Counted from the first letter of the stretch, positions 8,286-17,146 are shown. The stretch is DNA of 64,000 nucleotides from Persephonella sp. KM09-Lau-8 (GCF_000703085.1 NZ_JNLL01000001.1:1846986-1910985); one strand, 5' to 3'. The notes: a model not told the origin generated them from the letters alone. Made by a program: numbers and translations.

Positions 8286-9547
8286 TTATTTTGATACTTA
8301 AAGGATATATTTTGACTGTTGCTGGCCTATGTGCCCTGTATGCTATAAGACACTTGATATTTGCCTATGACAGACTTCTTGGAAAACAGAGAATATTTTA
8401 TGGAGATATTATAGATGATGAATTGCCATCTGTATCTGTTCTGGTTCCAATGCATAATGAAGAGAAGGTTGCTCCAAACATACTAAAACTTCTTGTTGAA
8501 GCAGATTATCCCAGGGATAGATATGAGATTATTCCTATAAATGACCATTCTGAAGATAAAACAAAAGAGATTATTGATGAGTTTGCACAGAAGTATGATT
8601 TTATTCATCCATTGCACAGATATAGTGGTAAAAGAGGAAAACCAGCCGGTTTAAATGATGCTTTAAAAATGGCAAAAGGAGAAATAGTTCTCATATTTGA
8701 TGCAGATTATTTACCTCCAAAAGGAATAATTAAGGAATTAGCAGTTAATTTTAAAGACCCTATTGTTGGTGCAGTTATGGGAAGAGTTATTCCCATTAAT
8801 GCAGATAAAAATCTTCTTACAAAACTACTTGACCTTGAAAGATGCGGTGGATATCAGGTTGACCAGCAGGCAAGATATAACCTGAATCTAATACCCCAGT
8901 ATGGTGGCACAGTAGGAGGATTTAGAAAAGATATTGTTCTGGAAACAGGGGGTTTTGATGAAAATGTTCTTGCAGAGGATACAGAACTTACTTACAGGAT
9001 GTATACATCTGGCTATAAGGTTGTATATGCCAATAGAGCTGAGTGCTGGGAGGAGGCTCCTGAGGACTGGGAAGTAAGAGCCAGACAGGTCAAGAGATGG
9101 TCACGGGGACATAATCAGGTAATGTTTAAATACTTTTTCAAAGTTCTTAAATCAAAATATCTTACATTTTTCCAGAAATTTGATGGAATATTGCTTTTAA
9201 TGGTTTATCTAATACCTGCTTTATTGCTACTTGGCTGGTTAGATCTTCTAATCCTGTTCTTCCTTGGAGATATAAATATAATTGCTCCTGTATTTGTTAT
9301 GCTGGTTCTTCTTTTGTTTTCTGGCTTTGGGAATTTTGCTCCGTTTTATGAAATTGCCACAGGAACAATGATTGATGGTCTTACAAAGAGAGTCAGATTA
9401 TTACCATTTCTGATGTTCAACTTTGTTTTTAATGGAGTTTATATAACTTTAGGTTTCTGGCAGGCATTTATGGATTTTGTAAAAAGAAATAGAGAAATTC
9501 ACTGGGATAAAACGGAAAGATTTAGGGAAGAAGAGGTAGTAGAGTGA
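8267..9547 (+). CDS. Processive GT2 family polysaccharide synthase
   Basis: 426 aa membrane glycosyltransferase. One N-terminal TM helix, then a GT-A domain (~50-290) with VLVPMHNEE, DADYLPP (DxD-like), LAEDTELTYRM (ED base) and QVKRWSRG (Q/RxxRW), the set of motifs seen in processive BcsA/PgaC/NodC enzymes. Three or four C-terminal TM helices follow. No PilZ domain is attached. With WecB upstream and a deacetylase downstream, the polymer is probably an N-acetylhexosamine chain (inference). GTG start at 8267 has AAGG at 7 bp; an ATG at 8273 is an alternative. Confidence 0.88.
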   Translation: MAMGGIIILILKGYILTVAGLCALYAIRHLIFAYDRLLGKQRIFYGDIIDDELPSVSVLVPMHNEEKVAPNILKLLVEADYPRDRYEIIPINDHSEDKTKEIIDEFAQKYDFIHPLHRYSGKRGKPAGLNDALKMAKGEIVLIFDADYLPPKGIIKELAVNFKDPIVGAVMGRVIPINADKNLLTKLLDLERCGGYQVDQQARYNLNLIPQYGGTVGGFRKDIVLETGGFDENVLAEDTELTYRMYTSGYKVVYANRAECWEEAPEDWEVRARQVKRWSRGHNQVMFKYFFKVLKSKYLTFFQKFDGILLLMVYLIPALLLLGWLDLLILFFLGDINIIAPVFVMLVLLLFSGFGNFAPFYEIATGTMIDGLTKRVRLLPFLMFNFVFNGVYITLGFWQAFMDFVKRNREIHWDKTERFREEEVVE

Positions 9548-10437
9548 TAGAGGTTGTCTTTTTTATGATTTTCTTTCTGTTTGTGTTCCCTTTTGCCTTA
9601 AGTTATGTGCTTGCATCTGGAAAAGAACGCCTTAATATAGATCTCAACTATACAAAGAATCCCAGATATTTTGCTGTATCTTTTAGAAAAAAGATAACAA
9701 GAGCATTAACTCTTGCCTCAGCTATAAGCAAAGATTCAAGAGTTGAGGTTCAGTTATCAAAAAAGGAATATATCAAATATGGAAAATTTAATAATCTCAC
9801 ATTTAGCCTTTTCCCGAACCATATCTACGTAATAACCAATAGAAGTTTCACAATCAAAAAAGGAACAGTTATAAAAAAAGAGATATATGCCCTTTACGAT
9901 TTAATAATAGAGGATGATTGCTTTTTAAGAGCAGTGGCCTGTGATGGAAACTGTATAATACACAATGATGTAATAATCGTTAGATGGGTAGATGCCATCA
10001 AAAGTCTTAAGGTAGGATCAGGATGTTCTCTTGGTGTGGTTGGTTCATCTAAAGGAAATTTACATCTTGATAAGAATAATATATTTACCAGATTATACGG
10101 ATATCCTGTTACAACCTATGGGATTAAAGATAAAAAATATGATGAATTTTCTATAGTAATTGAAAAGACTTTGAGAGAAAATCCTGTTGAATTAGAAGGC
10201 ACAGACTCCAAGCCTGTTTATGTAAAAGGAGATATATTTTCCGACGAAAATATAAAACTAAAAAATGTAATAGTAGAGGGAACAATATTCTCTTTTAAAA
10301 ATATATATCTTGAAAATGTGGTTGTGGGTTCTCCTGATAGAAAAGTGTCTGTCATTGGAGAAAAGGTAACCCTTGGAAAAAATGTAAAGATATACGGGTA
10401 TGTGCAGGCAAATACTAAATATGGGAAGATAGCGTAA
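9544..10437 (+). CDS. Membrane-anchored bactofilin-like beta-helical protein
   Basis: 297 aa, GTG start overlapping the previous stop. One N-terminal TM anchor (residues ~3-24), then a region with strand-rich repeats; the C-terminal ~80 residues (VYVKGDIFSDENIKLKNVIV, then EGTIFSFKNIYLENVVVGS and VTLGKNVKIYGYVQ) have the short repeating beta-helix rhythm of bactofilin-type or polymer-forming cytoskeletal proteins. No catalytic motif seen. Position between the synthase and deacetylase genes suggests a scaffold for the secretion complex. Family assignment is tentative. Confidence 0.55.
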   Translation: MIEVVFFMIFFLFVFPFALSYVLASGKERLNIDLNYTKNPRYFAVSFRKKITRALTLASAISKDSRVEVQLSKKEYIKYGKFNNLTFSLFPNHIYVITNRSFTIKKGTVIKKEIYALYDLIIEDDCFLRAVACDGNCIIHNDVIIVRWVDAIKSLKVGSGCSLGVVGSSKGNLHLDKNNIFTRLYGYPVTTYGIKDKKYDEFSIVIEKTLRENPVELEGTDSKPVYVKGDIFSDENIKLKNVIVEGTIFSFKNIYLENVVVGSPDRKVSVIGEKVTLGKNVKIYGYVQANTKYGKIA

Positions 10438-10438
10438 A

Positions 10439-12205
10439 ATGAAAAGAATAAGCGTGTTGTTGGGGATTATCTTATTTTTTTCTGTAACTTTCGCACAGGA
10501 ATTTAGAGTCTTGATTGTTTACAGTCCTAAGCAGATATCTGAGAAGAAATATGCAATAAATGCCCTTGAAAGTGTTCTTCAAGAAGAAGGTATCCTTTTT
10601 TCTAAAATGAGTGCTAATTCCCTTCTGACATATTATCCAGAAAAGATTAAAAAAATATTTCCTGTAATAGTTTTTCCTGATGGGGTGGCTCAGCAGTTAC
10701 CAGATGATATTAGATACTGGAGTGAGGAGTATGTAAATAGTGGAGGACATATTTTTGTTATTTATGATGCAGGAGTTAAAGATATACATGGACACTATAG
10801 AAATAGACCCCTCTTTGATAGTTTAGTTGGTGTAAATTATTGTTTATATCCTGAAGAAGAAGAGAAAACATATACACTTGGCTATTTCAAGTTAAATGAA
10901 TTTTATCTAAAAGATATAGATATTCCACCAGGTAAAACCATAGATAACACCATAAGTGGATACAAATACGGAAAGCTAAAATATCCTGTAGCTCTTACCA
11001 GACAAATTGATAGGAGAATTGAAAAAGTTGCCTACGTATATAACTCACAATTTCAGGGAATAGGAGCCTCATTAAAAAGATATGGAGAAGGCTCAGCTTT
11101 TTTTGTAAATCTTCCCCTTTGTCATCTAAAAGCCGAAAGTGATGATCTGCTCCTTAGAGCATTTATAAGATTTTATTTATTTAGGATTGTTCATTTACCC
11201 CATTTGTTAAATGTCCCCTATGGAAAAGGTGGTCTTATTATAAACTGGCATATTGATTCATATCTGGACTGGAAATCTATTCCTATGATGATAAAAAAAG
11301 GATATTTAAAAAAAACAATAATATACTCAAATCACATAACTGCTGGTCCATTTTTGCGAAAACCTGGAGATGGTAAAGGATTTGATGCCTGTGGCAGAGG
11401 AAAAAGATTTGCTTTGATGTTGACTAAATATGGAATTACAGGTTCCCATGGTGGTTGGGCACATAACTGGTTTGCAAGGAATATACTTACAGGTAAGTTT
11501 GGATATGAAGAGATAAAAAAATATATAAAGAAGAATAATGAGTGTCTCCAAAAAATAACCCATCAAAAAATAGAAGAATATTCAGCTCCAAACGGAGTTC
11601 ATCCTCAGCCCATAATGACAAAGGCATTGGAAGAACTTGGAATGAAATGCTATTACTATACTGGTGACTCTGGTTCTGCTCCAAACAGAACTTTTTATAA
11701 TAAAGAGATGGTTTCAGATAAAGTCTGGGCATTTCCTGTGACACCGCTGGGAGATGTTGCTTCTTTTTATGAGATGGCTGTTAAAGGCTATTCTTCCAAA
11801 AAAGTAGAAAAATGGCTCAAGGCAATGGTTGATTTTGTCATAGATAGGAAAACGATAAGACTTATATATTCGCACCCTTATGATATACCCCACTACCCGA
11901 AAGCAATCCTAAGATTTATTAATTATGCAGAGAAAAAATATAAGCAGGGAAAACTGATAGTAAAACCTATGCTTTATTTTGAGAATTATTTAGAAAGATT
12001 TGTAAAAACCCAGTTTTCCTTTGAAACAAAAGGCAAAAAATTTATTGTTGATGCGTATAATTCTAAAGGCCTGAAAGGAATTCCAATTGCTATTCCAAAA
12101 AGAATGTGTTCTGGGAAATTGTCTAATGTTCAAGACAAACACTTTTATTATATAATAATAACTAAAAACACAAAAAATTTTCATTATGAGTGTAGATTGC
12201 GATAA
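10439..12205 (+). CDS. Secreted amidotransferase-like / polysaccharide deacetylase fusion
   Basis: 588 aa with a Sec signal peptide (cleavage after TFA, ~residue 19). Residues ~22-255 look like a class I glutamine-amidotransferase-like fold (FRVLIVYSP at the start, GGHIFVIYDAG, then GEGSAFFVNLPL). Residues ~262-530 look like a NodB-type deacetylase: NWHIDS (metal/base Asp), GSHGGWAHNW (H-box), YSAPNGVHP and YSHPYDI. The same two parts are joined in PelA-like EPS enzymes. Expected role: periplasmic de-N-acetylation of the exported polymer. It overlaps the next gene by 20 bp. Catalytic assignment is by motif, not alignment. Confidence 0.65.
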   Translation: MKRISVLLGIILFFSVTFAQEFRVLIVYSPKQISEKKYAINALESVLQEEGILFSKMSANSLLTYYPEKIKKIFPVIVFPDGVAQQLPDDIRYWSEEYVNSGGHIFVIYDAGVKDIHGHYRNRPLFDSLVGVNYCLYPEEEEKTYTLGYFKLNEFYLKDIDIPPGKTIDNTISGYKYGKLKYPVALTRQIDRRIEKVAYVYNSQFQGIGASLKRYGEGSAFFVNLPLCHLKAESDDLLLRAFIRFYLFRIVHLPHLLNVPYGKGGLIINWHIDSYLDWKSIPMMIKKGYLKKTIIYSNHITAGPFLRKPGDGKGFDACGRGKRFALMLTKYGITGSHGGWAHNWFARNILTGKFGYEEIKKYIKKNNECLQKITHQKIEEYSAPNGVHPQPIMTKALEELGMKCYYYTGDSGSAPNRTFYNKEMVSDKVWAFPVTPLGDVASFYEMAVKGYSSKKVEKWLKAMVDFVIDRKTIRLIYSHPYDIPHYPKAILRFINYAEKKYKQGKLIVKPMLYFENYLERFVKTQFSFETKGKKFIVDAYNSKGLKGIPIAIPKRMCSGKLSNVQDKHFYYIIITKNTKNFHYECRLR

Positions 12206-13052
12206 TCTAAATCCCCCATTGAATATATGGAGATATTTTTCTAACGTAAAAAATGAGAATTATGTAATTCCTTACATAAGCAACCTTATAGCAATATATT
12301 TACTTCTTGAAGATAGAATTCAACTTAGTGAAGTTGAAAAATATATCTACTGGTATCTTGACAGAGTTAATATCAGGGATTGTAATGGAATCTCAGGGAC
12401 TGTTTACGATTTGGAAATTACCCTTGATGGTAATGAAAAGCCTCTTAATATATACGATTCTGCTGATGGGTATGCAGGAACATTTCTTACATTGACAAAT
12501 CTATATTGCAGGAAAAAAAGAGATTTCTCTATTTTCCAAAAAAATATTGATAAATACTTACATATGGCATATTTAATAGTGCATCTTAGGGGTGAAAATG
12601 GTCTCACAATATCAGATCCAAAACATCCTGAGAATTATTTAATGAATAATCTTGAGGCTTATGGCGGGTTATTATCAGCATGTTATGCTTTAGAAAAAAT
12701 ATCCCATCCAGATTTTTCCTATTATAAAGAACATGCAATATCTTTTAATGAGAGTATATGGTGTAATTTTTATGATGTATCAACCGGCTATTTTTACTGG
12801 GCAATAGAGGATGGAAAGAAATACCCTATTAATCCAGATAAAGTTTATCCCGATGTATATTCCCAGATTTTCCCTATAGCTTATGGCCTCGTTTATAAGA
12901 AAACCCAGATACGCCAAAATCTGATAAATCTTATCTCTGAAAAACTAAATCCTCTAAAAATACCAAAAGAACAGTATTTTATGTATAGGTCTATGCTTCC
13001 ACTTGAGCAGATTTTTGCTTATATTTCCCAAAAATATCTCCCTGAGTTATAA
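12186..13052 (+). CDS. Alpha/alpha-toroid (six-hairpin glycosidase-like) protein
   Basis: 288 aa, no clear signal peptide. Helix-rich with features of the six-hairpin toroid: YDSADGYAGTFLTL, NNLEAYGGLLSACYALEK, then FYDVSTGYFYWAIEDGK and VYPDVYSQIFPIAYGLVY. Such folds occur in glycoside hydrolases, polysaccharide lyases and epimerases. It may trim or modify the polymer, or it may be an extension of the preceding deacetylase separated by a frame change (its start lies 20 bp inside that gene). Its 3' end overlaps the convergent bioB by 62 bp. Confidence 0.5.
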   Translation: MSVDCDNLNPPLNIWRYFSNVKNENYVIPYISNLIAIYLLLEDRIQLSEVEKYIYWYLDRVNIRDCNGISGTVYDLEITLDGNEKPLNIYDSADGYAGTFLTLTNLYCRKKRDFSIFQKNIDKYLHMAYLIVHLRGENGLTISDPKHPENYLMNNLEAYGGLLSACYALEKISHPDFSYYKEHAISFNESIWCNFYDVSTGYFYWAIEDGKKYPINPDKVYPDVYSQIFPIAYGLVYKKTQIRQNLINLISEKLNPLKIPKEQYFMYRSMLPLEQIFAYISQKYLPEL

Positions 13053-14025
13053 GTTTTCTGTTTAATCTTTTTACCATTTCTTCATCTTTACCGGGAGCTC
13101 TTCCAGCCCTTGTTAAATAACCACCTGCCATAAGGCAGTTTGCAATTTCCATGGCTTTGTCGTGGTATTCTCTAAGATTTTGTTCTCTACCGCCACACAG
13201 TCTTATTTCAGATTGGGGGTTAAAGAATTTGAAAAGGGCTATTATTTTTATGCATTTTTCAGGGGTCAGCTGTCTGTTATTTTCAAGAGGTGTTCCTGGA
13301 ATAGGGATTAAAAAGTTAAGTGGTATTGAGTCTACATTAAGTTCCCTATATGTCATAGCAAGGTCAACTATATCCTCATCACTCTCTCCTATTCCGAATA
13401 TTCCACCTGTGCAGGTTGATAGACCAACTTTCTGAATTTTTTTGATAGTTTCATATCTTTCTTTCCATGGATGTGTAGTTACTATATTTGGAAAGAAATT
13501 TTCTGATGTTTCCAGATTATGATTTACCCTTTCCACCCCTGCTTCTTTAAGCAGTTTCAAGTCTTCTTCATCAACACTTCCAATTGATACACATACCTTA
13601 ACAGGCAGATTTTTTCTTATTTCTCTAACTGCCTCTGCTATTTTCTCAACTTCTTCTTTTGTGGCTCTTCTTCCACTGGTAACGATACAATACCTGTTTG
13701 CCTTGATTGATACAGCTTTCTGTGCACCTTCTATTAGTTCTTCTTTAGGCACAAGAGGATAAGCATTTATTGGAGTAGGATATTTTGAGGACTGGGCACA
13801 GAATGAGCAATCTTCTGTGCAGGCACCATTTTTTGCATTTATAAGGGAGCAGAACTCTACTTCATTTTGGAAAATAGCTTCCCTGACCTTTGAGGCTTCT
13901 TTTATTAAAAGATCTATATATTCATCAGGAATATTTAATATTTTTAATCCTTCCTCTTTAGTAAGCTTTTCACCGTTCAAAACTCTTTCTGCAAGTCCAT
14001 TTATGAAATTTTCTATATTCTCCAT
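12991..14025 (-). CDS. bioB: Biotin synthase
   Basis: 344 aa radical-SAM enzyme that inserts sulfur into dethiobiotin. The cluster motif CTEDCSFCAQS (CxxxCxxC) is near residue ~50, followed by YCIVTSGR, NHNLETSE and GGIFGIGE motifs of BioB, and RLCGGRE near the C terminus (the [2Fe-2S] ligand Arg region). The ATG at 14025 has GAGG 8 bp upstream and is preferred to the ATG at 14043. Divergent from surE; no other bio genes are in the window. Confidence 0.95.
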   Translation of the reverse strand: MENIENFINGLAERVLNGEKLTKEEGLKILNIPDEYIDLLIKEASKVREAIFQNEVEFCSLINAKNGACTEDCSFCAQSSKYPTPINAYPLVPKEELIEGAQKAVSIKANRYCIVTSGRRATKEEVEKIAEAVREIRKNLPVKVCVSIGSVDEEDLKLLKEAGVERVNHNLETSENFFPNIVTTHPWKERYETIKKIQKVGLSTCTGGIFGIGESDEDIVDLAMTYRELNVDSIPLNFLIPIPGTPLENNRQLTPEKCIKIIALFKFFNPQSEIRLCGGREQNLREYHDKAMEIANCLMAGGYLTRAGRAPGKDEEMVKRLNRKLITQGDIFGKYKQKSAQVEA

Positions 14026-14148
14026 CTTAACCTCGTTAACCAAAATTTTTAATCAAGTTTACCACATACAAAAATATATTTCCTGTTTGTTTTGTTTTTT
14101 TATTGGCAGCAAGCTGTATAATATTTTCAAAAAATAAAGAGGGCAAAA

Positions 14149-14919
14149 TTGGAAAAATATAAAGTTTTACTGGTAAATGATGATGGTTATCATTCCAGAG
14201 GATTACAGGCAATAAGAGAAGAACTTTTAAATAATAATTTTGAAGTGGTTACTGTTACACCTGATAGGAATATGTCTGGAACAAGCCATTCTTTAACATT
14301 TACAAGACCATTAAAAATTGAAAAATTAGAAGAAAATTTTTATTACATAGTTGACGGGACTCCTGCTGATTGTGTTCACCTTGGATATTATATTGTTTTG
14401 GAAGGTAAAAAGCCGGATATCCTGATTTCTGGAATAAATACAGGACCCAATCTGGGAAATGATATTTTTTATTCTGGGACAGTTGGAGCAGCAAGGGAAG
14501 GAACGCTTCTTGGCATTCCATCTGTGGCTTTTTCTCCAGCTTCGGCTAAAAATCCTGATTTTAAAACAATGGCAAAATTGGCTTTGAAGGTAGTTAGACA
14601 GGTGTTAAAAAAAGGATTACCTGAAAAAGTATTTTTGAATGTGACTTTTCCTAATTTACCTGAGGAGCAGATAAGAGGTTTTATGTTGACCCGTCAGGGT
14701 AGAGGAGCTTATAAGGAAGAAATTAAGAAATATATTTCTCCATCTAAAGAGGTTTATTACTGGATAGGTGGGGAGGAGAGTTTAGAAGAAGAATGCGAAA
14801 AAGGAACGGATTATACAGCTGTCAAAGAAGGTTTTGTTTCTATAACACCTATAAAACTGGATTTAACAGCTTATGACGGAATAGAAATCTTAGAAAAAAC
14901 AGGATTTTTGTCCTTCTAA
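14149..14919 (+). CDS. surE: 5'/3'-nucleotidase SurE
   Basis: 256 aa, TTG start with a GAGGG site 7 bp upstream. The N-terminal [13 protein letters not shown] carries the metal-binding DD pair of SurE, followed by [15 protein letters not shown] and [25 protein letters not shown], both diagnostic. SurE dephosphorylates nucleoside monophosphates in stationary-phase and repair metabolism. The gene is followed at once by the distal end of the CRISPR array. Confidence 0.93.
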   Translation: MEKYKVLLVNDDGYHSRGLQAIREELLNNNFEVVTVTPDRNMSGTSHSLTFTRPLKIEKLEENFYYIVDGTPADCVHLGYYIVLEGKKPDILISGINTGPNLGNDIFYSGTVGAAREGTLLGIPSVAFSPASAKNPDFKTMAKLALKVVRQVLKKGLPEKVFLNVTFPNLPEEQIRGFMLTRQGRGAYKEEIKKYISPSKEVYYWIGGEESLEEECEKGTDYTAVKEGFVSITPIKLDLTAYDGIEILEKTGFLSF

Positions 14920-14921
14920 AT

Positions 14922-15223
14922 ACTACTATCCCATATAGTTCAGATAAAACTAATTGTCGGTTTTTACAATCTTAAAAACGAAGAGCAACTTTCTATCCCA
15001 TATAGTTCAGATAAAACTTTCACTAAACACTCCTTGTGCCAATTATACTTTTACCTTCTTTCTATCCCATATAGTTCAGATAAAACCATGCCACTAATAT
15101 AATCAAGAAATATCAACAATAATCTAACTTTCTATCCCATATAGTTCAGATAAAACACCCGTAATGATTTTGTGAATTTTTTAGGGATAATAAACTTTCT
15201 ATCCCATATAGTTCAGATAAAAC
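14922..15223 (-). CRISPR. CRISPR array, 5 repeats and 4 spacers, no cas genes
   Basis: A 29-nt repeat occurs at 14922-14950 (three mismatches at one end), 14989-15017, 15058-15086, 15128-15156 and 15195-15223. On the plus strand it begins CTTTCTATCCCATATAG and ends TTCAGATAAAAC. Spacers are 38, 40, 41 and 38 nt and mutually unrelated. On the minus strand the repeat begins GTTTTATC and ends GAAAG, the usual orientation of type I/III repeats, and the degenerate copy is then the leader-distal one, so transcription is probably on the minus strand with the leader to the right. No cas gene is in the window. Confidence 0.93.
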
Positions 15224-15526
15224 CCCGTTAATTAGGTTAAGTCAAAAAAATTAATCTGGCAAGTGTGGTTCAAGGGTTAGCGGAAGTTCAGAAATTTTTT
15301 CAAATCTTCGCTGGAAGTATAAAATTGCATCAGACCTCCATTAATGCGAATATATTTTCTATTATATTCTCGCTAATCCTTGCAAAAAGCCAACTTACAC
15401 AAAAATATATTTTCTATTCAAAATGCAAAATTTATTAGTAACTATTATCATATAATCCAGCCCCCGAAATAGACTGTTTATAAGAAATCCGTATTCACTT
15501 TCCATGTAACCTCAAGAATTATTATA
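15224..15526 (-). promoter_or_regulatory. Probable CRISPR leader region
   Basis: A 303-bp AT-rich stretch without a gene between the array and spoVG. It lies at the end next to intact repeats, as a leader should. A 15-bp direct repeat (AATATATTTTCTATT) occurs at 15349-15363 and 15404-15418, 55 bp apart, and an imperfect inverted repeat pairs AAGGGTTAGCGGA (15272) with the complement of CTCGCTAATCCTT (15369-15381). These could be adaptation or transcription signals. No promoter elements are called with confidence. Confidence 0.5.
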
Positions 15527-15802
15527 CTACTTTATATTCATTAATTCTTTATAGCGGTCTATGATTGCTCGTCGGACTTTCTCTGTAAACTCATTATCAA
15601 GGGACTGAACTATATCAACATAAGTTCCTTTTGAACTAACCTTTTTAGGAAATGAGATAAACAGCCCACCATGTTTAGACTCAATTACTTTTATGCCTTT
15701 TATTACCAGAACATCATCAATGGTAATATCTGCAACAGCACGAACTCTACCACCTATTCTACTTGTATCAAAGGGATAAATTTTTACGTCGGTAATTTCC
15801 AT
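15527..15802 (-). CDS. spoVG: SpoVG family RNA/DNA-binding regulator
   Basis: 91 aa. It begins MEITDVKIYPFDT and has VRAVADITIDDVLVIKGIKVIE and a PKKVSSKGTYVDIVQSL segment, the standard SpoVG order, and a short helix near the C terminus. SpoVG proteins bind nucleic acids and act as global regulators even in non-sporulating bacteria. The gene ends the pfkA-side operon and lies 1 bp after the pfkA stop. Confidence 0.92.
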   Translation of the reverse strand: MEITDVKIYPFDTSRIGGRVRAVADITIDDVLVIKGIKVIESKHGGLFISFPKKVSSKGTYVDIVQSLDNEFTEKVRRAIIDRYKELMNIK

Positions 15803-15803
15803 T

Positions 15804-16778
15804 TCACAGAGTCAAAATATTGTTTATTTCAAAATCTTTCAAATCAGGGGCTTTTATTTTACCAAAAGATATCTCCAGTGGCTTAGAAACTATTTCTCCT
15901 TTTTCATAAGCCACCATTATATTTTTTTTTCCATTTAAGTATTCTTCAACTGCAAACACACCAAATCTGGAAGCAATTTCCCTATCAAATGCTGTAGGAC
16001 TACCGCCACGCTGAATATGTCCTAAAACTGCATATCTGACGCCGCCAAAATCATAAGGTTTAAGTTTTTCCTTCAGGATTTCAGCTATTTCTTTAGCAGA
16101 AGCTACGCCTTCGGCAACCACTATAATTGAAAATCTTTTTCCTCTATTTAAAGAATTAACCACAGTGTCAACTATTACATGCATTGGAAAGGGATATTCA
16201 GGGATTAATGTAATATCTGCTCCTGTGGCAATACCTGCAGCAAGAGCTATAAATCCGCTGTCCCTTCCCATTACCTCAACAACAAAAACCCTTTCATGGG
16301 ACATGGTAGTATCTCTAATTTTATCTATTGCATCAACGGCATTATTAACAGCTGTATCAAATCCTATTGTGTAATCGGTTCCATAGGTGTCGTTATCTAT
16401 AGTTTTTGGAATACCTATTACAGGAATATCAAATTCTTTAACAAGAAGATTTGCACCCTGAAAACTGCCATTTCCTCCAATCACAAATAAGGCATCTATG
16501 CCTTCTTTCCTGATATTTTCTGCTGCTATCTTACGATACTGATAATCATGAAATCTTTCTTCTCTGGCAGACAAAAGGATTGTGCCGCCTCTGTTGATAA
16601 TAAGACCAACATCTCTGGGGGATAGCTTTATGAAATCTTTTTCTATTAGACCTTTGAAGCCTCTTTTTACACCTATAACATCAAATCCGTAGTAATGCCC
16701 AGCCCTGACGACTGCTCTAATACAGGCATTAAGACCGGGGGCATCGCCCCCACTGGTAAGAACAGCTATTTTTTTCAT
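15804..16778 (-). CDS. pfkA: 6-phosphofructokinase
   Basis: 324 aa, usual length for bacterial PfkA. Motifs: AVLTSGGDAPGLNACIRA (nucleotide binding), PKTIDNDTYGTDYTIGFDTA (catalytic Asp in TIDND), VVEVMGRDSGFIAL, and GHIQRGGSPTAFDR near the end. Phosphorylates fructose 6-phosphate. The Gly after GG-x keeps the ATP-type pattern, but the usual GGDGS is GGNGS here, replacing the Mg-ligand Asp103 of E. coli with Asn; the codon is AAT at about 16468-16470. Overlaps the upstream lipoprotein gene by 4 bp. Confidence 0.92.
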   Translation of the reverse strand: MKKIAVLTSGGDAPGLNACIRAVVRAGHYYGFDVIGVKRGFKGLIEKDFIKLSPRDVGLIINRGGTILLSAREERFHDYQYRKIAAENIRKEGIDALFVIGGNGSFQGANLLVKEFDIPVIGIPKTIDNDTYGTDYTIGFDTAVNNAVDAIDKIRDTTMSHERVFVVEVMGRDSGFIALAAGIATGADITLIPEYPFPMHVIVDTVVNSLNRGKRFSIIVVAEGVASAKEIAEILKEKLKPYDFGGVRYAVLGHIQRGGSPTAFDREIASRFGVFAVEEYLNGKKNIMVAYEKGEIVSKPLEISFGKIKAPDLKDFEINNILTL

Positions 16779-17128
16779 TTTCCAACTGAATAACAGTATT
16801 CCTTAGCTTCAGCAAAAGATGGTAAAAGGTCTCCTGTTACCTTGTTAACATATACCCTTCTGATAGTATCAAAATTTTCATATCCTTTTAGATAGAGTTC
16901 ACCGATATAATACTTTTTACCTTCGCATACTTTAATCTGGGATACTTCCTTTGTTCCCTTTACATATTCTTCTATTTTTTGCTTTGCCTGCTCCAGAGTA
17001 ATAACAGGTTTCACATATTTTGTTTCAGGATGGGCAAATACTGATTTTCCTGTTGAGTTTGCAGAAGAAGTTGCCCCTGCACAGCTTGCTAAAATTACCG
17101 CACCTGCCACCGCTAAAAATCTTTTCAT
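16775..17128 (-). CDS. Small secreted lipoprotein, unknown
   Basis: 117 aa. The N terminus MKRFLAVAGAVILASCAG is a lipoprotein signal with a LASC lipobox (Cys16). The mature part has a linker rich in Ser/Thr/Ala and then a compact ~80-residue domain (TLEQAKQKIEEYVKG, KYYIGELYLKGYENF, RRVYVNKVTGDLLPS), which resembles a PepSY-like fold of repeated alpha-beta elements. No family assigned. It overlaps pfkA start (ATGA) and has an AGGAGG ribosome site. Confidence 0.65.
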   Translation of the reverse strand: MKRFLAVAGAVILASCAGATSSANSTGKSVFAHPETKYVKPVITLEQAKQKIEEYVKGTKEVSQIKVCEGKKYYIGELYLKGYENFDTIRRVYVNKVTGDLLPSFAEAKEYCYSVGK

Positions 17129-17146
17129 TTGCTACACCTCCTGTGA

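Noticed and set aside
14920..15802. cas genes next to the CRISPR array
   Set aside because: Flanking genes are surE and spoVG; nothing in the window resembles Cas1, Cas2, Cas3, Cas6 or effector genes.
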